7,625 nucleotides of DNA from Bacteroidales bacterium (GCA_030643125.1 DAOWML010000103.1:1-7625); one strand, 5' to 3'. Positions 1-6,848 are shown, counted from the stretch's first letter. The notes: a model not told the origin generated them from the sequence alone. Program-made: numbers and translations.

Positions 1-7
1 ACCTAAT

Positions 8-292
8 ATGACAGCAAAACAACTACAATCTGAACTTTTAAGTACCATACGATCTGAATTTGATCATAATGTATCGCAACAAATATATGTAACGCCACAA
101 GTATGGGAAATTATTAAAAATTCAAGATCAAAATTAACCCAATTAATAAACGGTGCAACCAGCAGGGTAAAACCTGATTCGCCAGCACTGACTTTGAGCA
201 AACTTATTCTTGAAGATTTAATGGTTCAGGATAAGTCACCAACCAGTTTAGCTTTAGAAGCATTAAAAAATGAAATAAAACTGCTTTATTAA
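8..292 (+). CDS. Hypothetical protein, 94 aa or C-terminal part of a longer one
   Basis: I do not recognise this protein. From the ATG at 8 it is 94 residues, soluble-looking, mainly helical in composition, with no signal peptide, membrane segment or obvious catalytic motif. The segment around residues 25-35 contains a YVTPQVWEII stretch and the C-terminal half is rich in Leu, Ala and Lys. The frame stays open through the two codons before the ATG up to the window edge, so it may be the end of a larger protein; no ribosome binding site can be judged. It is the only plus-strand gene here and converges with the barrel-protein gene, with 2 bases between the two stop codons. Composition and a clean stop make it likely real; the start is undecided. 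Confidence 0.55.
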   Translation: MTAKQLQSELLSTIRSEFDHNVSQQIYVTPQVWEIIKNSRSKLTQLINGATSRVKPDSPALTLSKLILEDLMVQDKSPTSLALEALKNEIKLLY

Positions 293-294
293 TT

Positions 295-1038
295 TTATCG
301 TGGATCAAGATAAATAATAAATCCTGTAGTTAACATGAAAGCTTTATTTTTGGGCTTATCCAAATCTTGTTCGGGCCAAAAAGATGTATAATTAAAATTA
401 TACCTGAATTCTGCTGAACCATTATCTAAATTTATAAACCCCCAAGTAAACCTGAGATCAAGGAAAATATCGACAAGGTGATTAAGCCGACCCTGAACAC
501 CCGAGCCTAAAACAATTCCAGCATCGAACTTATTAAGATTTGGTAAAATATCTTCATTAATCGTTTGAGTTATATAATCGTCGCCAATTATTATTTCATA
601 AGTACCTTTGGTTTTAGCAGCAATTAAATACGAGGCATAACCGCCTGCATAAATATATATTTCAGGATCCGGAGTAAAATTAAATTTGAAATAAACAGGT
701 AAGCTTGCATAATGCAAATTCATTTCCATATCGTGATTTACAAACCTACCTCCTTTCGGCTCATAATTTAGCTCAGCTCGAACCGACAACATAGGATGTA
801 AATAAAAAGCTCCCGTAAGGCCAATTTGCAGTCCTATATTTTTTGCATACTGGTCAATAGCTTCATCACCAGTAATGGTTGATAAAAGCACTCCCCCTTT
901 TAATCCTATAGTTGGAGTTTTTGTAATATTATGTGAAAATTTCCGTGGATCTCTGGGATTTTGAGAATATAAAGTACGGTATTGAGTCAAAATTATTAAC
1001 CCAATAATAAATATTAATACTTTATATTTTGATTTCAT
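295..1038 (-). CDS. PorT-like outer-membrane beta-barrel protein
   Basis: A 247-residue protein with an N-terminal signal peptide (Lys-rich start, hydrophobic core at about 8-18, likely cleavage after the serine near residue 25). The mature part shows the alternating pattern of a small eight-strand-type barrel: a first strand at about 42-53 (PTIGLKGGVLLS), a strand with LNYEPKGG at 90-97, SLPVYFKF at 112-119, DAGIVLGSGVQ at 172-182, and a last strand ending near the C-terminus (MLTTGFIIYL). This order is typical of the Bacteroidota PorT/OMP_b-brl_2 family, whose members sit in the outer membrane; most have no known cargo, so a specific function cannot be given. A purine-rich AAAAAGG lies about 6 bases before the ATG. 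It follows htpG after a strong terminator, and its own promoter is not obvious. Confidence 0.8.
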   Translation of the reverse strand: MKSKYKVLIFIIGLIILTQYRTLYSQNPRDPRKFSHNITKTPTIGLKGGVLLSTITGDEAIDQYAKNIGLQIGLTGAFYLHPMLSVRAELNYEPKGGRFVNHDMEMNLHYASLPVYFKFNFTPDPEIYIYAGGYASYLIAAKTKGTYEIIIGDDYITQTINEDILPNLNKFDAGIVLGSGVQGRLNHLVDIFLDLRFTWGFINLDNGSAEFRYNFNYTSFWPEQDLDKPKNKAFMLTTGFIIYLDPR

Positions 1039-1076
1039 CTTACCTTTTTAATACTAAATTACATAAAATAAACAAT

Positions 1077-1105
1077 AAAAAAAGCCTGTCAAATATTTGA
1101 CAGGC
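1077..1105 (-). terminator. Intrinsic terminator of htpG
   Basis: A perfect 22-base inverted repeat (1084-1105; arms GCCTGTCAAAT and its complement) lies 23 bases past the htpG stop. On the minus strand it is followed at once by seven T (A-tract 1077-1083 on the plus strand). This is a textbook Rho-independent terminator for htpG. No T-tract follows on the plus strand, so it works in one direction. It lies only about 38 bases before the barrel-protein start codon. Confidence 0.9.
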
Positions 1106-1128
1106 AAGTAAAAACAAATATCATGCAA

Positions 1129-3177
1129 TTATTTTATTAAATCAACACTTCGTTTTACAAATTTTGTTAAGTCTTCTCCCTTTAACATATTATTTGCAAG
1201 AAGCGCTAAATCAACTAGTTGCTTGACATATTTATTTCCTGAACCGTATTTATTTAATACATCTTTTTTCTTATTTTTCAGCTCTTCAATTTTCTTATCA
1301 ACATCAGTTAATTTATCTTTATCGGCCTGGTTAATTTCTTCTTCTTTCTTACCTTCTTTTGTTTTTTCCAATGTAGATTTTTCTTCTTCAACAGGTTTTA
1401 ACTCTTCTAAAATTTTTGCTATTTTAGTTCCAACCTTCTTTTCTTTTTGCTCAAGAATTTTTTCAACTAAGCGATGATTCGAATTTAAAACCATATTATA
1501 ACTGTCAGGTAAATCACCATAGAAATTCATTCCACCACCACCCATTGCTGCCATATCTTTCATTCGTCGCATAAATTCTGATTGTGTTACCATAATTGGA
1601 TCATCAGTTTCTTTTAGATTCTCAAACGAAACAGTAAATGTCGCAAATGTTGGTAACTGGCTTTCGAATATGTGAGTTAATTGACCTTTTTCTTCTGCCG
1701 AAATTTTTGATTCCTCTGTATCCTCTTTTTTAATCAATTTATCAACTACATCAGAGTCAACACGTAAAAATCTTGAATTGCTTAACTTTGGCTCAATATG
1801 ATTAATAAAATGTGTATCCAACTGACCATCCATTATTAACACATCGTAACCTTTTGCTTTGGCATTTTCAATAAAAGTATATTGTTTTTCCTGATCGGTA
1901 GCATATAAATAAATCAGGTTTTTATCTTTATCGGTTTGATTCTCTTTAATAATTTTCTCATATTCTTCGAAAGTAAAATACTTGCCATCTGTATTTTTAA
2001 GCAAAGTAAATTTTTGAGCTTTTTCGTAGAATTTTTCTTCCGTTAACATTCCATATTCCATGAACACCTTTAAATCGTCCCATTTTTCCTCGAATTGAGG
2101 ACGATCATTTTTAAATATCTCATCAAGCCTGTCTGCTACTTTTTTAGTAATATGATTTGATATTTTCTTAACATTCGAATCGCTTTGCAAATAACTACGT
2201 GAAACATTTAACGGAATATCAGGAGAATCGAGCACGCCATGTAGCATTGTTAAAAATTCAGGCACAATACCTTCAACAGAATCAGTAACAAACACCTGGT
2301 TAGCATACAACTGAATTTTATTTTTCTGAATCTCTATATTGTTTTTAAGCTTTGGAAAATATAGAATCCCTGTTAAGTTAAATGGATAATCAACATTTAA
2401 ATGAATATGAAATAATGGATCATCAACAACAGGATAAAGTTTACTATAAAATTCTTTATAATCTTCATCTTTTAAATCTGATGGAGTTCGTGTCCATAAA
2501 GGTTTAGTATCATTAATAATATTTAGTTTGTCAGTTTCTATTTCCTTACCATCTTTCCACTCTTTTTGTTTTCCAAATGCAATTTTAATAGGTAAGTAAC
2601 GACAATACTTATTTAACAAATCGCTGATTCTATTTTCTTCAGCAAATTCTTTCGATTCATCATCTATATATAAAATGATATCAGTACCGCGATCTTCTTT
2701 TTCAATTTCCTCTATATTATATTCAGGGCTACCATCACATGACCATTTAATAGCCTTTGCATTATCTGTATATGATTTAGTTATGATTTCAACCTTTTTA
2801 GAAACCATAAATGAGGAATAAAAACCTAATCCAAATTTCCCGATTATAGTTGTTTTATCTTTAAATTTATTAATAAACTCTTCGGCACTTGAAAAAGCTA
2901 TTTGGTTTATATACTTGTCAATTTCTTCCTCGGTCATTCCAATACCTTTATCACTTATTGTAAGTATTTTCTTTTTAGAATCTAAAGAAACTTTTACTGT
3001 TAAATCACCTAATTCTCCTTTAAATTCACCCAATGATGCAAGTTTATTCATTTTCTGTGATGCATCAATGGCATTTGAGATTAGCTCTCTTAAAAATATT
3101 TCATGATCTGAATAAAGAAACTTTTTAATAATTGGAAAGATATTCTCTGTAGTTACACCAATTTTACCTTTTTGCAT
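1129..3177 (-). CDS. htpG: Molecular chaperone HtpG (bacterial Hsp90)
   Basis: A 682-residue Hsp90-family ATP-dependent chaperone that acts as a cytoplasmic homodimer on late-folding and stress-damaged clients. The N-terminal GHKL ATPase domain (about 1-215) has all key parts: FLRELISNAIDA with the catalytic Glu31 and Mg/nucleotide Asn35, ISDKGIGM with Asp76, and the glycine-rich lid GKFGLGFYSSFMV at 113-125. The middle domain (about 225-500) carries PLNVSRSYLQ with the ATP-contacting Arg327. The C-terminal dimerisation domain holds a Gly-rich stretch (MAAMGGGGMNFYGD, 542-555) and a Lys/Glu-rich insertion at about 592-645, both as I recall them in Bacteroidota HtpG. There is no MEEVD tail, as expected in bacteria. 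The ATG at 3177 fits the family N-terminus. A sigma-54-like element lies upstream and a strong terminator downstream, so it is probably monocistronic. Intact. Confidence 0.98.
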   Translation of the reverse strand: MQKGKIGVTTENIFPIIKKFLYSDHEIFLRELISNAIDASQKMNKLASLGEFKGELGDLTVKVSLDSKKKILTISDKGIGMTEEEIDKYINQIAFSSAEEFINKFKDKTTIIGKFGLGFYSSFMVSKKVEIITKSYTDNAKAIKWSCDGSPEYNIEEIEKEDRGTDIILYIDDESKEFAEENRISDLLNKYCRYLPIKIAFGKQKEWKDGKEIETDKLNIINDTKPLWTRTPSDLKDEDYKEFYSKLYPVVDDPLFHIHLNVDYPFNLTGILYFPKLKNNIEIQKNKIQLYANQVFVTDSVEGIVPEFLTMLHGVLDSPDIPLNVSRSYLQSDSNVKKISNHITKKVADRLDEIFKNDRPQFEEKWDDLKVFMEYGMLTEEKFYEKAQKFTLLKNTDGKYFTFEEYEKIIKENQTDKDKNLIYLYATDQEKQYTFIENAKAKGYDVLIMDGQLDTHFINHIEPKLSNSRFLRVDSDVVDKLIKKEDTEESKISAEEKGQLTHIFESQLPTFATFTVSFENLKETDDPIMVTQSEFMRRMKDMAAMGGGGMNFYGDLPDSYNMVLNSNHRLVEKILEQKEKKVGTKIAKILEELKPVEEEKSTLEKTKEGKKEEEINQADKDKLTDVDKKIEELKNKKKDVLNKYGSGNKYVKQLVDLALLANNMLKGEDLTKFVKRSVDLIK

Positions 3178-3202
3178 TTTTTATATTATTTTAAGTTCAA
3201 CA

Positions 3203-3286
3203 TCAATTTACATGTGCCTTTTTTCAATATCTGTGCCAGAGAAATTTTCCTGACAAATAGACAGCAAATAACAAAAACTAATCAAA
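3203..3286 (-). promoter_or_regulatory. htpG upstream region: candidate sigma-54-like and vegetative promoter elements
   Basis: The 143-base gap between the receiver-like gene and htpG holds two candidates on the minus strand. One is TGGCAC (3238-3233), five bases, then TTGA (3227-3224), matching the sigma-54 -24/-12 pattern TGGCAC-N5-TTGC except for A instead of C at the -12 position; transcription would start near 3212, leaving a leader of about 35 nt. The other is TTTG (3286-3283), 21 bases, then TCTATTTG (3261-3254), 7 of 8 against the Bacteroidota -7 element TAnnTTTG. GGCACA and ATTGA recur at 3218-3213 and 3207-3203. No CIRCE element is present. Which candidate is used cannot be told from sequence. 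Confidence 0.35.
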
Positions 3287-3320
3287 TTAATGTGAAAATT
3301 TTACATGGCAAGTGCAGTAA

Positions 3321-3866
3321 TCAAAACACAAACCACTCAGGAAAGATCATGTATAGTATTAACAAAGAAAGTATCAGCCCTGCAATAAATAGCAAGAATA
3401 TTCTTGTGAACTTCCTACTTGCCTCTTTTTTTATCAGGAAATTCTTCTGACTAATAATACCCTTAATATTATTTTCAATACGTAAAATAATATTTTCATT
3501 TTTTTTTATAAAAGTATATGCTCCATAGTGAAATGCCGATGAAACAATATTAATATCATCATTGTCAGAATACAATATAACTTCGGAATACGAATTAATT
3601 TCTTTTATTCTTTTTAAAACATCAAGCACTTCAACCTGGTTGTTATCTTCATCTAACTCTAATGATGTCGAAAGAAATATTATAAAAATTTCTTTTCTGG
3701 TATTTTCTATTTGAATAAAATCTTCAAAAAAATCTTTGCTACGTGAATAAATTTTCATGTTGTAATCATTAACCTCTTCGAATTTCGCCAGAACATCCCT
3801 GATATACGAATCATCGTCATCGATAAAAATAACATTAGTATTATGTTTTGAAATACGTCGGGCCAT
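3321..3866 (-). CDS. Tail-anchored degenerate receiver-domain protein
   Basis: A 181-residue protein with a receiver (CheY-like) fold at about 10-138 and a single membrane helix at about 156-175. The acidic pocket is present and extended (FIDDDDS, Asp16-19). The beta-4 Ser (YS, residue 100) and beta-5 Lys (FIKK, Lys121) are kept. Where the phosphoacceptor Asp should follow beta-3 (IFIIFLST) there is Ser66, and the loop after it is about six residues longer than in CheY. It therefore probably cannot be phosphorylated in the usual way. The basic stretch KKEASRKFTR before the helix puts the receiver in the cytoplasm, with only about six residues (PEWFVF) outside. There is no output domain. It lies 67 bases after the exported unknown protein on the same strand. 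Its partner and function are unknown. Confidence 0.8.
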   Translation of the reverse strand: MARRISKHNTNVIFIDDDDSYIRDVLAKFEEVNDYNMKIYSRSKDFFEDFIQIENTRKEIFIIFLSTSLELDEDNNQVEVLDVLKRIKEINSYSEVILYSDNDDINIVSSAFHYGAYTFIKKNENIILRIENNIKGIISQKNFLIKKEASRKFTRIFLLFIAGLILSLLILYMIFPEWFVF

Positions 3867-3884
3867 ATAAGCTAAATTAATACT

Positions 3885-3916
3885 TAAATTTAAAACAATT
3901 ATTATTACAAGTCAAG
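3885..3916 (-). promoter_or_regulatory. Weak candidate promoter for the receiver-like gene
   Basis: In the 67-base gap before the receiver-like gene, the minus strand has CTTG (3916-3913), 20 bases, then TAAATTTA (3892-3885). The latter matches the Bacteroidota -7 element TAnnTTTG at 7 of 8 positions. The spacing is right, but the region is so AT-rich that a chance match is quite possible. The gene may instead be co-transcribed with the exported protein upstream, since no terminator is visible between them. Confidence 0.2.
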
Positions 3917-3933
3917 AGTAAAAGAAAATGAAT

Positions 3934-4800
3934 CTATTCGATATTGTAATCCCGAACATCAATATCAGAATAAGCATTCCAGATACCTCGCTCAAATTTT
4001 AATCCATCGTATGAGAAATCGGGTCCGTAAAATTCGAATTGGCCTTCCAAACTTGGTCGCGATGGAGACAAATGATCATAAATAATCATTTCTTTTTCTT
4101 CATCATAAGTCAAGGTCATATTTGTTTGAGCATTGAATTCAAAAATCACCCGAGATATAGGAATGCTTTTATTTTTAAAAACTTTATTACCAAATACGGG
4201 AAAATTATTTTTATCAAAATATAGTATCTCAATAATTTTCTTTTTGGTTAATAAATTATTTAAATCGGCACCTAATAATGTATAGTATACTTTTCCCTTG
4301 TTCTTGTTGGTTATAATTTTATAATATAATGCACCATACCAGTTTTTATCATTTAATATTACCAACTCCGGGTTTTTAATATTGTCTGAATCATCATTTA
4401 GCTCATAAAAAATATAAGTTTTTTTTGATTTTTTATATTGGATAAACCCAAAATATTGATGAGTTCTATCGTTGTAAGGTAAATTCCAGGTTATAATTCG
4501 AAGTTTTTCGTCTTCTGATTTTATTATTCCAATATTTTTTAACGAATCAAAAGGATATGTAAAAGAGTTTTCATTTCTTAAAGCTTTCTTGAAATACTTA
4601 ATTATCTGATCATTAATTTCAATTTTATTATTATCATCCCTTTCGCTAGCAAGTAATGTAAAATAATATTGTAAAGAATCTTCATAAAGTTCTAATTCCC
4701 CCTGACTCCTATTATTTCCAAACATTTCTTGTTTTTGAAATAAGATAGTAATAATCAACAAAATAATTATCTTAATATTTACTATACAAACCTTTTTCAT
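3934..4800 (-). CDS. Exported protein of unknown function, 288 aa
   Basis: I cannot name this protein; it resembles uncharacterised exported proteins seen in Bacteroidota. Residues 1-3 are basic or small and about 6-21 form a hydrophobic segment, so it is secreted to the periplasm or held by an uncleaved N-terminal anchor. There is no lipobox cysteine (the only early Cys, residue 5, precedes the hydrophobic core). The rest is soluble and rich in aromatic, Asn, Asp and Lys residues. Likely conserved spots are RIITWNLPY (101-109), WYGALYYKI (154-162), YYTLLGAD (172-179), and a C-terminal block DHLSP...FYGPDFSYDG...GIW (242-274) followed by DIDVR (279-283). It lies 47 bases after the aminotransferase and 67 before the receiver-like gene, all on one strand, so co-transcription is possible. 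Confidence 0.75.
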   Translation of the reverse strand: MKKVCIVNIKIIILLIITILFQKQEMFGNNRSQGELELYEDSLQYYFTLLASERDDNNKIEINDQIIKYFKKALRNENSFTYPFDSLKNIGIIKSEDEKLRIITWNLPYNDRTHQYFGFIQYKKSKKTYIFYELNDDSDNIKNPELVILNDKNWYGALYYKIITNKNKGKVYYTLLGADLNNLLTKKKIIEILYFDKNNFPVFGNKVFKNKSIPISRVIFEFNAQTNMTLTYDEEKEMIIYDHLSPSRPSLEGQFEFYGPDFSYDGLKFERGIWNAYSDIDVRDYNIE

Positions 4801-4847
4801 CTACTTAATAGTATTCATTAATTAGTACTAACTATGGAAAATCATTT

Positions 4848-6038
4848 TTATTTTACAGATTCCTCAATTGATTTATTTAGAATATCACAAGCTTGTTTTA
4901 TTTGTTCTTCCGTAATTATTAAAGGCGGAGCAATTCTAAAAGCGCTATCATGAAATAAAAACCAATCCATAATAAGGCCTTTGTCAATAGCAATATCAAT
5001 AACTTTTTTAATCTGATTAAAATCGCGTAACTCAACTGCCATAAATAAACCTATACCTCGTATTTCTTTTATTTCCGGATGATTTAAATACTTTCTAAAT
5101 AAATCTCCTTTGCTTTTAACATTATCAATTATTTTTTCATTAATAAGAACATCCAAAGAAGCACAAGCTGCGGCACACGAAACCGGATGACCTCCAAATG
5201 TGGTAATATGTCCAAGTATAGGGTTTGTTTTAAACCTCGACATAATTCTATTTGATGAAACAAATGCTCCGATTGGCATTCCTCCTCCCATTCCTTTGGC
5301 TATTGTCATTATATCAGGAACAATATTATATTCTTCAAATGCAAATAAATTACCAGTTCGGCCAAAGCCTGTCTGAATTTCATCAAAAATTAACAAAGCA
5401 CCAAGCTTATTACATCTTTCACGAAGTTTTGTTAAATAATTGTCTTTTGGAAGTCTTATGCCTGCCTCACCCTGTACAGGTTCAACTAATACACAAGCAG
5501 TTTTTTCTGTAATCAAATTTAAATCTTCATAAGAATTAAAGTTTAAAAAATTTACATCAGGTAATAAAGGTCTAAAAGAGTTTTTAAACTCTTCATTCCC
5601 CATTACACTAAGTGCTCCATGTGTACTCCCATGATATGCATTTTTGAAAGAAATAATCTCAGATCGGCCTGTATATCTTTTAGCTAATTTTAATGCTCCC
5701 TCAATGGCCTCACTCCCTGAGTTAACAAAATATACCGAATTCAAATTTTCCGGTAATAGGCTTGTCAGTTTCTTTGCAAATTCTACTTGGGGTGTTTGAA
5801 TATATTCGCCATAAACCATTAAGTGCATATATTTCTCTACCTGGTCTTTTACAGCTTTAACAACTTTAGGATGCAAATGCCCAACATTACTTACTGATAC
5901 CCCGGAAATTAAATCAATATATGACTTACCTTTATTATCATACATGTATATACCATTTGCACGTTCAATTTCCAATTGTAAAGGAAAATCAGAAGTTTGC
6001 CCAACGTGTTGCAAAAAAAGTTGTCTTTGCGAAATCAT
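4848..6038 (-). CDS. Class III PLP-dependent aminotransferase, acetylornithine/ornithine type
   Basis: A 396-residue fold-type I, class III aminotransferase, complete and of usual length. It shows the PLP phosphate loop NSGSEA (106-111), the ring-stacking region AYHGSTHG (134-141), EPVQGEAG (186-193), the cofactor-binding Asp219 in IFDEIQTGFGRTG, the Schiff-base Lys248 in TIAKGMGGGMPIGAF, and the partner-subunit TTFGGHP (279-285). EPVQGE and DEIQTG..RTG favour omega-amino acids of the acetylornithine (ArgD), ornithine (RocD) or 4-aminobutyrate type, with 2-oxoglutarate as amino acceptor. The exact substrate cannot be fixed, and no arginine or lysine pathway gene is nearby, so no symbol is given. 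It starts 18 bases after the T-tract of the terminator that ends the LytTR gene, and no clear promoter or Shine-Dalgarno is visible. Confidence 0.93.
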   Translation of the reverse strand: MISQRQLFLQHVGQTSDFPLQLEIERANGIYMYDNKGKSYIDLISGVSVSNVGHLHPKVVKAVKDQVEKYMHLMVYGEYIQTPQVEFAKKLTSLLPENLNSVYFVNSGSEAIEGALKLAKRYTGRSEIISFKNAYHGSTHGALSVMGNEEFKNSFRPLLPDVNFLNFNSYEDLNLITEKTACVLVEPVQGEAGIRLPKDNYLTKLRERCNKLGALLIFDEIQTGFGRTGNLFAFEEYNIVPDIMTIAKGMGGGMPIGAFVSSNRIMSRFKTNPILGHITTFGGHPVSCAAACASLDVLINEKIIDNVKSKGDLFRKYLNHPEIKEIRGIGLFMAVELRDFNQIKKVIDIAIDKGLIMDWFLFHDSAFRIAPPLIITEEQIKQACDILNKSIEESVK

Positions 6039-6056
6039 ATTACCAATTTTTAAAAC

Positions 6057-6090
6057 AAAAAAAAGGGGATAAACCCCAATTTATTTCCCC
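6057..6090 (-). terminator. Intrinsic terminator overlapping the LytTR gene stop
   Basis: On the minus strand the end of the LytTR gene reads GGGGAAATAAA (6090-6080), loop TTGGGG (6079-6074), then TTTATCCCC (6073-6065) and eight T (6064-6057). The arms pair over nine bases with a two-base bulge. The left arm includes the last two codons and the TAA stop. A shorter alternative hairpin pairs the loop GGGG (6077-6074) with CCCC (6068-6065), and the two exclude each other. Either form followed by T8 is a good intrinsic terminator. Confidence 0.8.
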
Positions 6091-6785
6091 ATTAGGTTGA
6101 TATCTTTCATGAATCTATCCTTGTATGCCTTTCCAATTGGTATTGCTTTAATTCCGTCGTTACTTTTAATATAAATAGAATTATCCTCAATACGATTAAT
6201 TTTACGAAGGTTCACAATATATGAACGATGGACTCTTTTAAACTGAGAAGCAGGGAATTGGCTTTCAATCGATTTCATAGTAAAATGGATTGTAAACTTT
6301 TCATTAAATGAAATTACAATAACATAGTTCTCCAAGGCTTCAACCCAGAGTATATCGTCATATTTTAATTGTACAAGAGCTGAATTTTTCTTTATAAAAA
6401 TCTCGTCTATTTCTTTTTTGCTCCTTGTATCATGGATGTTCTTTGATTTCAATACTGCTTTATAAAACCTCCCATAAGTAATTGGTTTCAGTAAATAATC
6501 TGTCACATCATAACCAAAAGCTTCCAGGGCATATTTTTCTTTCGAAGAAACAATAATCACCTGAGGTAAATTTATTAGTGTATTTAAAAAATCGATACCA
6601 TCCATCTCGGGCATCTCTATATCAAGAAAAATTAAATCAATTTCTTCCGTGTGCTTATCAAGAGCGTTGATAGCTTCTACGGCATTCTGAAACGAGTTTT
6701 TAAGTTCAAGAAAATCTGTACGAGTAATAAATTCTTCTATAACTCGTCTTGAAAGGGCATCATCATCAATTACAATACAATTCAT
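6081..6785 (-). CDS. LytTR-family two-component response regulator
   Basis: A 234-residue response regulator of the LytR/AlgR type: an N-terminal receiver (about 1-115) and a C-terminal LytTR DNA-binding domain (about 132-230). The receiver is intact: acidic pocket IDDD (Asp7-9), phosphoacceptor Asp55 in LIFLDIEMPEMDG, Ser80/81 in VIIVSS, and Lys100 in YLLKP. The LytTR part has the typical VEALENYVIV segment (148-157) and FKRVHRSYIVNLRKI (182-196). Such proteins are normally phosphorylated by LytS/YehU-like membrane histidine kinases and then bind direct-repeat promoter sites; no kinase gene is in this window, so the partner and regulon are unknown. It has its own likely promoter upstream and a terminator overlapping its stop codon, suggesting a single-gene transcript. 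Confidence 0.95.
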   Translation of the reverse strand: MNCIVIDDDALSRRVIEEFITRTDFLELKNSFQNAVEAINALDKHTEEIDLIFLDIEMPEMDGIDFLNTLINLPQVIIVSSKEKYALEAFGYDVTDYLLKPITYGRFYKAVLKSKNIHDTRSKKEIDEIFIKKNSALVQLKYDDILWVEALENYVIVISFNEKFTIHFTMKSIESQFPASQFKRVHRSYIVNLRKINRIEDNSIYIKSNDGIKAIPIGKAYKDRFMKDINLMGK

Positions 6786-6805
6786 ACTTTTCGTCTTAAT
6801 ATTCC

Positions 6806-6837
6806 CAAAAATAGAAAATTTCTGATAAGTTTTGAAA
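6806..6837 (-). promoter_or_regulatory. Probable promoter of the LytTR regulator gene
   Basis: The minus strand has TATTTTTG (6813-6806), a full match to the Bacteroidota -7 element TAnnTTTG, with TTTC (6837-6834) 20 bases upstream in place of the -33 TTTG. Transcription would start near 6800, about 15 nt before the ATG. This is the best vegetative promoter match I found in the window. Confidence 0.5.
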
Positions 6838-6848
6838 ATATTTGTTTT

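Noticed and set aside
272..290. AATAAA...TTTATT inverted repeat at the end of the 94-residue frame considered as a terminator
   Set aside because: Six A-T pairs only, with no G-C content and no proper T-tract; too weak to call.
1084..1105. Perfect 22-base palindrome considered as an operator
   Set aside because: It directly follows the htpG stop and is followed by a T-tract on the minus strand, so a terminator explains it fully.
1223..1477. Plus-strand open frame opposite the htpG C-terminal region
   Set aside because: Its Ser/Phe-rich product is the antisense of the Lys/Glu-rich HtpG insertion; no independent coding signal.
3178..3320. CIRCE (HrcA) heat-shock operator upstream of htpG
   Set aside because: Neither TTAGCACTC nor its inverted partner is present in the gap.
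3172..3450. Plus-strand open frame of 92 codons across the htpG upstream region
   Set aside because: It overlaps the htpG start and the end of the receiver-like gene on the other strand, has low-complexity composition, and would fill the htpG promoter region. It is best explained as a chance frame.
4801..4847. TAGTACTA palindrome between the exported protein and the aminotransferase considered as a terminator or operator
   Set aside because: Only eight bases, no stable stem and no T-tract; expected by chance in such AT-rich DNA.
5252..5512. Plus-strand open frame opposite the aminotransferase
   Set aside because: Lies wholly inside a well-supported gene that covers catalytic motifs in the other strand; shadow frame.
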